A stretch of DNA of 64,000 nt from Casuarius casuarius (GCA_003342895.1 PTFA01000081.1:3676434-3740433); one strand, 5' to 3'. Shown: positions 22,817 to 35,792, counted from the first letter of the stretch. The notes: generated from the letters alone by a model not told the origin. Made by a program: numbers and translations.

Positions 22817-25800
22817 ATTTGGTTGGCTTTGTTTTTAGAGAGGTCGAGACTGCTAGGCAGCCAATTTTTAAACGGAGTAATTTTCTTTTGGGAAATGCTG
22901 TTTTGGCAGAATTAGAATTTTTGGGGGAAGTTTGCCTTGATGAAGTTTTCGATGGAAACATTGATATTACTTGAGATTGAAGTAGACGCTTTCATTTTGA
23001 CTCCTCATTTTAAAGTTTAGCTTCTAAAAATTACTCTAATATTATAGATTAATTATAGATATGAATGTTATGACATTAACAGCTAGAAATTCTTAATGAA
23101 GCAGTTTTGTTGCCTTCAAACTAAAAATAACTCAGAATTTCCATTCTGTGAAATATTTGATGCTTTTCTTTCTGATTTAGCAAAAAAGCAATGTCAGTGT
23201 TAGAACTTCCCATGGGATAAAAATTCCATTTTCTGGCTACCTCTAGTAAATCTTTTAAGTCACTACCAATCTGCCTGGATTTGAACTGGTATCTCCAAGA
23301 GAAGACATGGTTTTATTAGTCTCGTGCAAAACAGGAAGGGAATGAGGTTATGTTACTGACTTCTTTCTCATTTGCTGAACCTGTGGTTTCTCTTGAGGCT
23401 TCTACTAGTTCTGCAAGGCCTAAGGCCTCCTGCTCTCACTGGTGACGTGCACCCAGGAGGGATGCAGGTGCTAGAGGTGTGGGCGGGCTGCGTTTCTGCA
23501 TCAGCGGCAGAGTCTCAAGGACCATCTCTGTCCTCGCTGAGCAGCAGCAGAGAGTTATGGAGAGTTACCTTTCAGCAACAAGTTCTCTCTAACCCTCCAG
23601 GGAAACAAGCTGGTGTCTGTCTTTAAAAAATGGTTATGCACAAATATCGTACTAACCCAGCGTAACTTGTGCCCTTATTTTGGTATTGCCTCATACCACT
23701 ATTGTGATTGGCATTCCTGTATGAAGAGGGGAATACTTCTAACAATAATGTGACTGGGAGAACTGCATCCACCATAAGATGTTTTTGTCAACTATTTTTG
23801 GTATTCTTATTTGAATTCAAAAGTAAATATACCAGTAAAATGTGTAAGCGCAACTCAGGCCAAATGCACCCAGTGAGGCAGATGCAGCTGGTGTTGCTGT
23901 GGACACTCCTTTTTTAACTGTGGAGAGAAATGAGGGCATGTTTACCATTATCAGTGCCTAAGATCCACAATGTTTAATAAATTAAATGGTTCTTTTCAAA
24001 TTGCAAAGGCTTTTACATTAGACTTGTGCTGGCCAATGAAGTCCATTAGTGTCTGAATAAGTGGTAATTAGTGGTAAGAGTCACAGTCATTAGTGTATCT
24101 TAGCTCCCTGTTGGTAAATCAGCAGCCCTTGACCAATATCTGTGGCAGGAAGGACTCCACGGGAGTATCTGGAAGTGCCTGTATCTAGTGGTCTTTTTGC
24201 AGGATTGGTATGGGGTAACCCATTTGCGGTGAGCAGTTCATTTATAAACAGGAGTAGGTGCTTCAAGAAACTGGAAACTTCAGGAGAAGGGAGTACTTTG
24301 GGGAAGATGGCAAGTCTAGCAATCTGAGGTATTCATGTCTTGGTTCTTTTCTGAGAATTAACAGTCAATGGCAGTCTTGCAGAGACTGCCTGCAATATTC
24401 TCTTGTTACATCGACACAAAGTAATTGCCATGAAGATACACGATTGTCTTAACCCTCCTTCATTACGGACATCTTTTTGCTTATTCAGGTCACATTCCCT
24501 CACTTCAAGGTAGCAAGGCTGGTGTTTCTCTCGGGCCACAGGGAAGAGTGTCTCCCTGGTCCATGGCATAATAGGGAAGAGGAGGCAAAATAGTAGGAGA
24601 GACTGCTGTTATGTGGACAAAAGAAATAGAAATCATATCCATTAGATAAAGAGCCACGAGGGATGATCTGTGTGCTGGAGAGCCTAAAAAGTCAAGTTGG
24701 AAAGAGATGATGGAAATGGTTGAAGGGGTAATGATGTGCTTAGGACAACAGATGAGGAAAAGGGTTCCTGTATCTGTACGCCGCATTGCCCGGAGATAGG
24801 CAATGATACTTCAGGAGGAACACAGAGGAAGACGCTGCCGTTACCACATGAAGAGTTGAAAAACCAATGTGTCCATTGCTGAAGTTAACTTGGGTTTAGA
24901 TAACCTATAGATTTGTTTTACCTGACTTTGTTTACAGGAGTGATTTGTACTGAGACAGACTTGTTCTGAAATCGCCACTCTATAGGTCCGTGCAAAATCT
25001 AGGGGTTTTGCAGCAGGTACAATAGACTGTGGACCACTGTGCTTGGGAAAGACGCAAAATACTTCTTGTTGATTCTCATCTTGCATTTGATAAACAACAA
25101 AATATATTGAGCTTCTCATGTTCTTCTCTTTGGTGTCCCAGGTGCATTGAACTCACTGTAAACCTACTGCGGAGTATCAGCCTGTTCCTGCTTGGTGTCT
25201 TCCGCATTCCCCCACCCAGCTTTCAAACGGCATTGCTTCCCAGCTTAGATTTACCCTCATCTCCTTTCCTGCTCAACAGCTTCTGAAGGGTGGCACTCCT
25301 GAAATGGTGAGCGCAAGTGCAGCGTGGGGATCCCTATGTGACTTCTAAAACCATTTCACCTGCTAGGGAAGAGATGGGGATGTATTTACATAAATACTAT
25401 TTTCTCCGGAGGCAGCTTTGTCCAATGGAGAATTTACACACACATTTTATATGGTGAGACTCTGCAATATTTCAGCTGTGGAAACATCTTTGTAAATCAC
25501 ACAAGGAGAAGCTTGAAATTATTTTGGATAAGTTATGTTTCTTGACACTCATGTTTGAGTATGAAGAAACATGTTTGAGTTTGTGCATGTTTGTGTACTC
25601 ATGTGCGCACCTTTTTAAAGTCATTATAAATCTCTGGATGTACTGCCATTTTCTGTTGTCTCGATGAGGACATTCCTATTTTCTGCCTTGGCTCTGAACC
25701 CAAAATTAATCTATTAGATAAACTATCACCCTTCAGAGACACCAATATGCAGGAGATAGCACAAAAGCTGTTCCTCCCAGACATTGTCTTGCCGTTCTGT

Positions 25801-28654
25801 TCTGGAGATTTCAGTGCCTAAATCCAGTGCTGGATCTGTGTTTTTTAAGCAGACTTTTTGTTTTTATTCCTTTGCTTTTTTTTTCATTAAAGGACTCAGC
25901 CAAAAGCACAGTTTGGCACACACTAATGATTGTTTTTTTTCTCCTAAGCCACAGCAATAATGTCTTTTTATTGTGTTGGAGGCTTTCTTGTAGCTAGAAG
26001 AGGAACATGTTAAAATATAGTCATTCAAAAGTACTTTATGCTCTGCAAGCATCACATGTGACAGGGAGTGGTGGTCACAAGGCTTCCTATAGCTGTGGTA
26101 TGGCTGGGGGGAGGTGGGAGCTACTGGCTTCCAGCATGAACTGTCACATGGGCAATGCCAGCAGAGGAGAGTGAGGAGAAGGGTTTCTGGCCTTCAAGCC
26201 CCCTTGCTGACATATCCATGCCTGTGTGATTGACATTGGATATCTTGAGACAGTTGTAGACACACGCCTCTGAAGACCATGTGTGTGAAACCAAAATATT
26301 ATAATGGTGGTGATTTTTGATAAGGTGAACTGGCAGAGCTCAGAGGCATTTACGTAGACCGCAGATACTTCACCAAAACAATGCATGAAAGGCTTTTAAG
26401 CACAGGTAAAAGCTAGCAGCAAAAGTATATAAAATATCTGGGACCAGCCAGGTCTCTGCTGGTTGGTGATTGGGAAGATCTTGGAAGGTAAATACTGGGC
26501 AGGGAAAACAGCCTGGGAAAGGAATTGCATTTTTCAGACTGGAAAGCTTAGATTAACCACACAGTGATCTGTTCTTTTCCATTTTGCATTTGAAATGGAG
26601 TATTTCTGTCCCAAAACCCAGTTTTCAAGGAGTGGCAATCCTACGCACTCTATTTTGCCAGTAATTATATTCACTTTATATTGATGAACTTCAGTATCTT
26701 TCCTGATACGATGCTATCATGCATACTTCCAGGAAAGATGAGCAGAGAGATAGCCAGACCTCATGACTCAGGGTAAAATTACTTAGTGGATTTAACACCC
26801 ATAAGTTGGTTTTGCTGCTTCTCGCAGGTACCTTTCCCATCTGCGAGAACGTGCACATGCAGAAGGACAGATGAAGGAACTTCTAGTCACTTTGCAGCTG
26901 TGTTTTGTCACAGGATGAAAGTGTGCAAGATACAGATCAGATACAGCTGCTGAAAAACAAATTGAAACAAAGAGTCTCACAAACAGAATGGCTGCAGCCA
27001 GAGTTCATAAAAGGGCTCTATATGCTTTCTAATGTAATAAGCCTCTATTCTGCCTGGCTAGCTCTTTGAGTAATCTTAAGAGAAAAACTGACATCTCTTT
27101 TCAATAGGAAAGAAGGACATTTATTTTATTCCTAACGGTTTTAACAAACCTCTCCATGATGAATTATGTATTTATTGTAACTGCACACTCCACAGCCGCA
27201 AATTCTTGCAGTCTCTCTCCAGCTGAAAGCTCCAATAAAAGACTTCCCCAGATAAAGGCCAGAAGATTTGGGTCATGCAAAAAAGGTTTTGTACTTAGAT
27301 TAATTCAGTTACTCTGACTTCTCCAGTTCTGGAGATTTCACAGACCAGATGAGTCAAGTGTATAGTAAATGCACTTATGAAATATTCACAAATAACAGTT
27401 GTGGAACCATGTGCTCAGCTTCTCCTAGCTTCCTGTTTGATTCTTATTTTCTCTCTTCCCCCTATCAGCTATGGCTTTTTTTCTCTTTCAGCTGTCTTTC
27501 CTTCATACTTCACAGAATCCAGAGGTGGTGACAGCTGTCCTTCATTCAGAATAGATGTCAAAAGCAGTTAAGTTCTTTTTGGAAAAAAGGTAAAGAAGGA
27601 GCTATTACCCCCAAAGAAACAGTCATTTGCTAGTCTGAAATGCAGCTGTGTGGGCAGAGGGACTTGTTCAGTGAAGCTGTGTGCATTTGGGAGCAGAAGC
27701 ATTGAGGAGTAGCCAGAGAGGAGGCAGTCATGCAGTGAGAACTGAAAATAAGAACTGAAAATGTGGCCATGCAGGGGGGTGAGGAGAAGAGTATGTTTCT
27801 ACAGAAGATAGGAGGAAAAAAAAAAATCAACCTCCAGTTGATTTAGTTCTATTTTGGTCTGGGAAACAGGACTTCATAAATAAGATTACACTGGAGAAAT
27901 ACCTGACACTGTTCTGCAGCTAATGGAAGCATCTGAAAAGACTGTGAATATAGGCCAAGTATGTGGGTCAGTAGAGAAACTAACATTTATACTTGGACCT
28001 GCATATGAATATAGTATAATATCCAGCTTTTGAAAATAGAGAAATTGCAGAAAAGTTATAAATGGTAAAGGCTTTGTCAGGTAATGTTGTTAGAACTGCA
28101 ACTTTATATTCATCTCCCACGATTCAGTGGGCACCTTCATTAAGGTTCCCATTTGGTAAGGTTATCTTTAATCTGATGAGTAAAAGAGAACTGCCCACTT
28201 ATTAAAAACTTTGCTGAATGATGCCATAAAACTGAAAATTGAAATTACCATACACTGAAAGTGAATTTTGCCATGGATATTTAAGTATTTCTATTGACTT
28301 TCAGATTCTAAGAATTATTTCTATTTACTTATTCTGTTTGTCAAATCCATTTCTGTCTTGGGAAACTTCCCATTTCCAAGTTGGAGGATCTCAGGGATTT
28401 TCACTGATACTGACTGTGCATGCCGCAAGCAAGCTGCATACACATGCAAAACCAGGCTCTTGAAAAGCGTGATAGTTCCCTGCCCACAAAACACTGATTG
28501 TAAATTATTCTTGCCTTGTAAAGAACATCTGTTACAGAATTTAGGATGTGATATGTCCCTTCTTATAAAAAGAGGGAGGGAAAAAGTTTGCAGGAATCAC
28601 TAATGCCATGGGAATGGGTGTTCATTATAGTTTCTCCACAAGTACAAGCACTTC
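22817..28654. other. Non-coding DNA, no gene seen
   Basis: Nearly six kilobases of unique sequence with no recognised repeat or splice-bounded exon. The hydrophobic-looking frame at 23372 opens at a TTG codon with no upstream ATG and was rejected. Imperfect repeats of CATGTTTGAGT occur near 25549-25580. An AATAAA at about 27234 has no gene body upstream. Confidence 0.6.
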
Positions 28655-28730
28655 AGGAGTCCTAGGGCCAAATTTTGTTTTGGAGCATGCCCCTGGTATC
28701 AATGGGAGCTTTATGCTGGTGGGGTGGGAG
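28655..28730 (+). repeat. Remnant of palindromic amniote repeat
   Basis: GGGCCAAATTTTG (about 28666-28678) followed by ATCAATGGGAGCTTT (about 28697-28711) matches the order of the 'gggccaaattctg' start and 'gtcaatgggagtt' core of a degenerate repeat common in birds, crocodilians and turtles. It is a diverged fragment. Confidence 0.4.
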
Positions 28731-29182
28731 ACTTTGATTTCTATCAGAACTATGAGGTCTTGTTCCTTATTACAGAAGTGCATCACGTTCCATTCTCTAT
28801 TACAGCCATTGATACAGGACAAAGGATGTTACTTACAGCCAAGCTGGGCCTTTATGTTTTTTCTCTAAGTTCTTTTATGATCCAAATCTATATGTAAACA
28901 GGCAACATGTAATGCACTCAGAGAAAATGATGTTTTTCCATAAATGCAATTTGGACAGTAATTGGAGTTAGTAAAGCTTTGAAGGTGCAGCTGGAGGGAG
29001 AAGTAGAGTGCCATGTAGAAGGGTGTAGTTTTATAAAAGAAAGCCTTTCCAGACGACACAAGGGGCCAGGAAGGGGAGAAACTGGACATGAAGCCTTCCA
29101 AGCAGGACCAAAGTGCAGGTTTCCTGCAGTCTTCAAGAGTTTGCATTACACTGGTGGTTGGAAATAGTGCTCTGTTTAATAA

Positions 29183-29215
29183 GATAATGGGCCAAATTTT
29201 GCCTCCTGACTAACA
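29183..29215 (+). repeat. Short remnant of palindromic amniote repeat
   Basis: AATGGGCCAAATTTTGCCTC (about 29187-29206) matches only the first arm of the same repeat seen near 28655 and 7574. Too short to be sure. Confidence 0.3.
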
Positions 29216-29384
29216 TCTCTGTTGTTGAGCTTGTATGTAGCTTTAGTAGTGCAACCCTATTTAGTTTTGGTCTTATGCATGAAAAGGAGGAATGAAAGCA
29301 GAATTAAATTATATTTATATTTAGATATTAGCTCTCTCTTAGAGCCTTGAAGGTCTGTAAATGAACCCTTACTGGGAAGTTAGA

Positions 29385-29500
29385 ACAAATGGAGAAAATT
29401 ACGTGCAACAGAGGTGAAGTCACCAGAACAAGAGGACATGGTGAGAGCAAGGTGCCTGTCAGAAACCTCTGGTTTGTTCCTGATCACAGTGCACGCCGTC
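29385..29500 (-). repeat. Diverged MIR-type SINE, minus orientation
   Basis: AACAGAGGTGAAGTCACC (about 29407-29424) resembles the reverse-strand MIR piece 'cagagaggtgaagtgac', and GAGAGCAAGGTGCC and the following GGTTTGTTCC fit 'agagccaggattt'. The match is partial and diverged. Confidence 0.4.
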
Positions 29501-31557
29501 TTTCATCCTGCCTGAAAGAAGTGGAAAAAATTTCATAATCCTTTGTCATGGGGTTGGCTATGCTACAGGTCATGTGAACAAAGCCATTTGGTCAAGTAGC
29601 TTAAATTGAGGAGTCCTGGAAAGCTGTCGAAATCTCACGGCCTTTCCTTCCTCAATGGGGAAAAGTGCTGCATCCAAACCAAACATGGATGGCTGCTTCT
29701 CCACTTAATCCTGAGTCCTGACCAAGACCTACCGAATTGTTCTCAACAGCATCTTTTGTGTCTGAAAGATTATGCTGCTTTCGCTGCAGTTTCTTTCACA
29801 ACGCGGTAGGCCAAGATGAGCTGAGGAGGTATCTGTCACTCAGTATGAAAATTTTAAATTATTGCAGTTTGTCAAATCCTTTGAAAGCAGCATTAATATT
29901 ATTTGGTGTTTTGGCCATTTGGCGGAGTCCCTCACTGCTAGTGTTGTTGTTGGTGTGTCACTGTCAGTATTTTGCACTGAACTATCTAACAGCTGTCTTG
30001 GCTTCCTTCCCCACTAAAACAACTGCTGCTTCACAAAGAACACAGATAATTTTGTCTTCCTTGATATTAACAGATCAAGAGAGGCCTTTGCCAATACAAA
30101 CTCATCTTTTATTTTTACAGTCTGAGTGAGACCCTTGGTAGAATTTGTTGTTCTCTTTTATTCCGTACTTGGAGGCCGGTTGACATCTAATCTTTTCATT
30201 TTAACTGGTGCTGAGTGGGTGGGACATTTAGAAGGGGGATATAAAGTCTCACAAAAGAATCAAAGTCAAAAGGAAGCTAAAGGCAGAACAAAAAGCCCTG
30301 CACAAGGCACCAAAATGAAAGGGCTTGTTTAAAAGCAGCAGAACAGTAACAGCACAGTCTTCGTCTAGCTTTTAAAAGGCACCAAGATGGGAGACGCAGC
30401 ACTTCAGAGTAACGTCCATCTCTTTCCATGTCCACAAGTTCCAAGCTTAATGGGTGGGAAGGAGAATGGTTTCACGCACCAAATGGGAAATGCTGCTCTT
30501 CCTGCTTTAAAAGCACAGTCCTGGACAAAGGTCTGCAGCGCCCGGAGAGGACCTTTTTTCTTCTGGTCCGTGAAGTCTCTTGCTGTGGTGCCGGAGGTGG
30601 TCACCACAGAGGTGTTCATGATGCAGTCTGTGGAGTGGGATAATGGAGCATTAACAGTGTTCTGGGCCAACTACAGTCAGTGGCAGGAATCCTGCTGTGT
30701 TTAGGGGTTTAATACTCGGTGGGAGTCCAGGACTGGTACAAGGGCACCTGCAATGCAAACGTAGGTGGCGGGAGGTTAGGTGTACCCCTTCTGAAACGGG
30801 GAGGACAGAGTCCTTTCTGCTCTGAAAAGGCATACTTTTGTGATCTTTAATAAGTAATACTAGGTCCAGTTTTTAGTAGGACATTAATTAGTTTCGGATA
30901 AAAATAAGACCATTTGTATTTGCAAATAGTGGTCTTTTTAAAGAGAAAGATTTTAGACTCACATGAAATTTTGCGATGTTAAATAGGGACAGTATTTGTA
31001 ATGGCATTAAAGCAAAACTCCTGTCAAATGCCTACTGTTGAAGGGCTCATCTCCCAGAATGCCTGAGGGACTTTTAGGTGGTGAATCTCCCAGTGATTCA
31101 GAGATGACCTAGGCTCTCTGAAAAATCCACTAAACACTAAGAAGACTTAGCTTGTGATAGCTGTATGCTATCCATTTCTACTAGCTTGGTTTTTAAAATA
31201 CCATAAGTTATATGTTGCTAAACTATTGGGCAGAACTAATGTCCCTTCCAGAGCCTTCTCAGGTCTTCATGTTGTATCCCGATCATCTCAACTGTCACAA
31301 AGCAAGCTGCCACTGTTTTGTTTCCCCTTTTCTTCTAGAGTCTCCATCTAAAAACATGTTGCTCTTTCCAGATTTGTTTAGAAAAGTTCTCCAATATTGT
31401 ACCTGCACATAAAAGATCAGGATCTCTTTGTTACTTGAATTGATTGAACATAAACATAGCTTTCAGTACTCCTTTTGCTTTATAGCAGAGTTTTAATGGA
31501 ATTTATTGCAAACGGGACAGCTTGGGGGAGTAGTACCAGAAGAAAGAGTTTTTCGAT
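29501..31557. other. Non-coding DNA, no gene seen
   Basis: Contains a 130-residue plus frame (29737-30129) with a hydrophobic middle, and a 105-residue frame (30387-30704). Neither has a donor or acceptor at a sensible place and neither is recognisable. They are treated as chance frames. Confidence 0.55.
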
Positions 31558-31620
31558 ACCAGGGGTGAAATCCTGAGTTTGAAGTTGGTAGGAGAAGAAT
31601 TTCACTCAGTCTGATTCAAA
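31558..31620 (+). repeat. Possible ancient palindromic repeat remnant
   Basis: AGGGGTGAAATCCTGAG (about 31561-31577) resembles the 'ggggtgaaatcctgg' start of another degenerate reptile and bird repeat, with GAATTTCACTCAG facing it some 20 bases on. Low confidence because only the ends match. Confidence 0.3.
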
Positions 31621-32528
31621 GGTAGAATTCCAAATTCAGGGCTTGGCCATGCAAACATACATGTGCCTGCTTAATAGCCACTGGCCTGTTTAACTGCATA
31701 AGGTTACATCTTAGCAGAATTGATCATAGAGTATTATTTGCAAATTATCTTCTTGGAGTCATGACGGAAGAAAAGTAGTGCAGCAGTGTGGGGGATATCT
31801 GCTAGTTTCAGAGCTGTTGTGTGGGTAAACAGTAGTACATTTTCACTCCCTTACTCCCACATTGATAATGAGCTGAACACGTACTATGAGTAATTTGTTT
31901 TTTAAGAATTCAAATGACCCCAGAGCAGAGCATCTGTACCATAGTTAATGCGTCGTTGAAGAAAATGAAGGATCACTTTTGAATTTGGGGTGGGGGGTGG
32001 TTGCGTCTGTATAAAATGTAATAAGATGAAATTATCTGGGGAAAGGATCATATGTGAAAAATGTAAGAGGTTTTTTTTAAGGGACTACCACAGGGCACCT
32101 GAACAGTGTAGTGTAATATAAAATCCATATAGACTGCAATAGAAAGAAATCTATCCCTCTTCCCTTACCCCAGTATTTGGGAAGCAATTCATATGTATTT
32201 AATAGCTCAGGAAACCCCAAGGACTTCATGTTTCACAAATTATTATAAATGTCTCTCTACAAACAAAAAAGCCACCTATTAAACTGGAGGGCTATTCAGT
32301 GAGATGTTTTCTGTTATGTTTGAGATGTACCTTTACCTATTTTAATGATAGCAGATTGCTGTACTTGACAGTCACTTTGCCTTTCTGTGTTACCAAGATG
32401 TGTGCGTAACTGCAAGGGAGAGATGGCTGAGACTGTGTAAAAGAGAAGGCAATCAGTTTCTTAGTTACTTGTGATTTCCCTGATATCATTCTCTTCTTAC
32501 GCTTGTATACTGCTTTCCTTTATTCTAG
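31621..32528. other. Non-coding DNA upstream of the candidate exon
   Basis: Unique sequence ending in the pyrimidine-rich acceptor of the exon at 32529. A G-rich stretch (31987-32000) could form at most a two-layer quadruplex. No further upstream exon was convincingly seen. Confidence 0.5.
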
Positions 32529-32666
32529 CTTTTACCTTCTCGAGAATGTTTATTTGAGTCACAGTCTTCCACTTGCCCAAATTCCACGTTTGCCTCTAAA
32601 GAAGCCTGCCCAGTCCTGCGTATTATGTACCAGACAGCCATTCTGATCACTGAGTCAAATATGCAG
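32529..32666 (+). CDS. Candidate internal coding exon, unknown gene
   Basis: The segment follows a pyrimidine-rich acceptor (CTTTCCTTTATTCTAG, ending 32528) and stops at a near-perfect donor, ATGCAG followed by GTAAGT at 32667. It is 138 nt long, exactly 46 codons, and open throughout in the frame that begins at its first base. The same frame is closed by the TAG of the acceptor itself, so coding must enter by splicing. The predicted peptide has three cysteines (exon residues 7, 16, 27), one N-glycosylation sequon (Asn18-Ser19-Thr20) and no membrane segment, which would suit a secreted or extracellular domain. The next candidate exon (35581) joins in phase 0. I do not recognise the family: it is not a Ly6, tetraspanin or immunoglobulin pattern that I know. 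An open frame of this length can occur by chance, so the splice signals carry most of the weight. A long non-coding RNA exon is the main alternative. Confidence 0.4.
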
Positions 32667-35580
32667 GTAAGTTGTTTTCTTTAACATCTGGTGTTATTTT
32701 TATATGCCAGGGAAGATGCCAGCCTATCAGATAAATATTTATTTAATAACTAGTGGTAGGTAGCAAATAAATATCACATAGATTGGATAATGTAACCTGT
32801 GGAAAGAGTAGTATATGATCTTGGTATGGTGGTCACCATCAGAAAGTCACCCTCTGACTGCTGATACCACACAAAGCTTTGGTGGAGTTGGTTTTCCTCC
32901 ATTTAGAAAAGAAAGCTTTTGTGATAGCTTGTGTACCACACATTGTGACTCTTTTATATCTTGACTGTACTTCAGTTAAAAGCAGAATATCATCATGTTC
33001 TAATTCCTTCTTGAAATACATTGGTTGTGGTTTGTTAAATAGGTGTTTTGCAGTGAGGTCAGGGTTCTCTATGACATTTGTATGATACCAAATGCCTGAG
33101 GCTTCTCCAGAGTGTGTCAAATGGAAAAATTTGTGAGACTGCTCTTCCATCTCTCCTGTTTGTGCTAGTCATAACCCAGCTGGCCAGTTGGCCTCCAGGC
33201 AGAGAAGCTTCATAAAAGGGGAGGACCACCTCCCACACAAGCTCTGCCCTGAAGTACAGGTGCAATGAGGTCCTGCCACTTGGCTGTGTGAAGCTGGAGC
33301 CTGTATGCCAGCATAGCTCTGAAAGATAGTTTAGGCATGGTCAAGATGTTTCCATTTCAGCATTTCATCCCACAAGAACAAAAAACCATGCATAAGGGGC
33401 AGTATTGTCCCATCCTTCTGCACTACAGGTCTCTATCAGGCTTGACTGGTGAACAAAATGGAGCTATAGACAGGATCTGGGAAGGAGAGATGGAAGAAAG
33501 AGAGAGCTAATGTTCATAAGCCTGTCACCCCTTTCCTAACCACCATAAATCCTGACCACAGCATGCTCACTCCCATGCCAGGTTAACCCTCCTGAGGGTG
33601 GGTTATGTGAGCAGAGGTCTTGTGGATGAACAGGACCTTCCCACCATTTGTCATTTCTCCCAGCCTTCCTCATGCAAATGCGAAAAGTCCAGCTTAAATC
33701 ACTAACTACTTATTTACACTCTCTTTGAAAGTGCTAAAATTTAACTTTTTTCTGATACAACTCAGTGTACTGAATTAGATATTGTCCTTGTCAAAGCTTT
33801 TGCTTGGCTTTATGGTTCATTTATAAACCCCATTCCCAGTTTACAGTGGAAGCACTAGCATGATCTCTGCCATGGTGGTCTGACTGAAGCACAGAAGATG
33901 TAACTTTGGATAAGTGTCACTTGAATAGTGTTGTACCTACCCATCTTTTAGTACCTAGGCTTGCGCTGGTGTATAATAATTTGGTTTTGTTCCTTACATC
34001 AGATGCTTAGGTTTGACCTTTCCAAACTGTATACATAAAATACAAATATTGAGCCTCTTCAGAGCTTAGAAAAAGAGGGAGAGCACAAAATGATAACAAT
34101 CATTTCATCTAGAAATTGGAATAAGTAATATAATCATCACTCTTAGATAAATATTAAGGTGATACCATAAGATATGTTTGACTACACTTGATGGCAAGTA
34201 CTCAGATCCTGGAGAGTAATGTTTTTTTACACCTTTCAGGAGTATAAATTCCTCCCCAAACCAGTAAGCTCCCGTACCACTTAAACAGGCATTTTCAAAA
34301 ATTCTCTTGCAAATCTCAGGTTAGACACACTGACTCATCTGAGACGTTAATGGTTGGGTGGTCTGAAATAAGATCAAGAGCTCTTAAGAAAAGTTAATGA
34401 AATACAGTGAAACCTCTTTATTCCAAAACTCACTAATCCAAATGACTTGGCCAGCTGAACAGTAACCTGTTACCTCTGCTACTCGTGCTGCCATGGCTAC
34501 ATGTTGTCTTAAGTCAAAACTTTGGCTTTAAAAGAAGGCAGCACTCTGGTATGTCTGACTACGTACTAATACTAGCAAACACAACCTTGAAATAGCATCA
34601 ATGTTCATTAATCTGGATACTGTTCCAGTCCAAAAATGCTCAGATTACTGACGTTCCACTGCAATTTTCTTCCCCACACCACTATCAATAGCAGTCTTAA
34701 TACCAACCTTCAAATACACCAATTGCCTCAAAGTGTTGTTAGGCAAATAAATAATTCTCTGGTGCAAGATGAGGGAAAGGAGTTTGGTTTCTGAGTAGGT
34801 TAACCTGGAAATTTTCCAGTCAGCAGATACGTATATGAACTCATTTAGCTGTTTACAGATTTTCTGTTGCAGGAGTTTGGTAATGCATTTTATGGCAATA
34901 GGTGGAAACTTAGGGCAAATGTGGGCACTCTGGGCTGTTCTTCAGCTGGTGAAGTCATCGTAGCTCAGCCATAGCCGAGAGAGCTCTTCTGGCTGACACC
35001 AGCTACTGCTTTGAGAAGCCTGTCAGCTGTTTTCACCTTCGAGCACAGCTTCACCTGTAAAGTAGGGTTCATGATTTCATATATCCTATTTGATACCTAC
35101 AAAGTAATTCTAGACACCCAAACATAAAAAGTTAATTTAGGATTTTAAGAACTATTATTTTTTCCTAATGCTCTGTGAGCACCAGCTACATAAATAGACC
35201 CAGAACACAGTTAGTAAATTTAGAAGGGGCAGGCGGAGGGAAATCTGTTGTGTCTGGGTGAGCTGTGGAGGGGATTGTCTGACGTCCTGGCTTCTCCCTC
35301 GCAGTGGATTGCTGGGGACGATGACAGATCTGTGCACCTGTGTGTTTCATTGCTCCTTCAGAAGCAGAACGTGTTCGCTGCTGTCACCCGTCACCTCTCC
35401 TGCTGACATCTAACTAGCTCAGGCTTGGTTAGAAGGGATGCAATTTTTCATTGCTTGCCCAAGTTTCTCTTGGAAAAAAAGTACACCTGGTAGTAAAGGG
35501 GTAATATAACTTGCTAATCTCACTCTGTGAAAGTATGTAGTAACTGGAACTTGTCCGTGTCTATTGTTTCCTCCCCACAG
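32667..35580 (+). other. Putative intron of the candidate gene
   Basis: Begins GTAAGT and ends with a strong pyrimidine tract and CCCCACAG at 35580, the form expected of a U2-type intron of 2.9 kb. No transposon was recognised inside. A second good acceptor (CTTCTCCCTCGCAG, ending 35304) precedes an open stretch in the same phase to a TGA at 35404-35406 and could be an alternative last exon. Confidence 0.4.
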
Positions 35581-35762
35581 TATACAAAAACGATGACGTG
35601 CTTCCTTTTGAGCAAATGCCTCTTTCTGATCCCTATAGCTTGCTGCTTATTTTTCTGCATTGGCTTTGGAGTCTTGCATCCCTAAACGGAGCATCATAGA
35701 CAGTCATGAGTCACTGTGCAGGAACGAAATGTCAAAGTTGAAATAAAGTTTACTGCCACAGT
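35581..35762 (+). CDS. Candidate terminal exon, hydrophobic C-terminus
   Basis: After the acceptor ending at 35580 the phase-0 frame runs 34 codons to TAA at 35683-35685. Residues about 13-32 form one uninterrupted hydrophobic segment rich in Leu, Phe, Ile and Cys, with a single Pro. Only His-Pro follows before the stop. A hydrophobic segment at the very C-terminus with no cytoplasmic tail is typical of GPI-anchor signals or of a last membrane span. With the sequon and cysteines of the previous exon, a surface protein is a reasonable inference. The 3' untranslated part is very short, with AATAAA at 35742-35747 and a GT-rich element just after it. Caution: T-rich DNA readily yields hydrophobic peptide by chance, and the gene itself is not recognised. 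Feature end is the estimated cleavage site; coding ends at 35685. Confidence 0.4.
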
Positions 35763-35792
35763 TGGTGTGAACAGTGTGACTGGTGGTGTGTC
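35742..35792 (+). terminator. Polyadenylation signal and GT-rich downstream element
   Basis: Canonical AATAAA at 35742-35747 is followed about 10-20 bases later by a CCACA-type cleavage context (about 35756-35760). A GT-rich stretch containing TTGGTGTG and GGTGGTGTGT follows at 35761-35791. The order and spacing are those of a functional vertebrate poly(A) site. It sits 57 bases after the stop codon of the candidate terminal exon, which supports a real transcript end on the plus strand. Confidence 0.55.

Noticed and set aside
23372..23626. Frame beginning with a signal-peptide-like hydrophobic run
   Set aside because: It starts at TTG with an in-frame stop a few codons upstream and no ATG, so it is not a vertebrate start exon. 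No donor follows.
29737..30129. 130-residue plus frame with a hydrophobic centre
   Set aside because: No splice sites bound it and the hydrophobic part reflects T-rich DNA.
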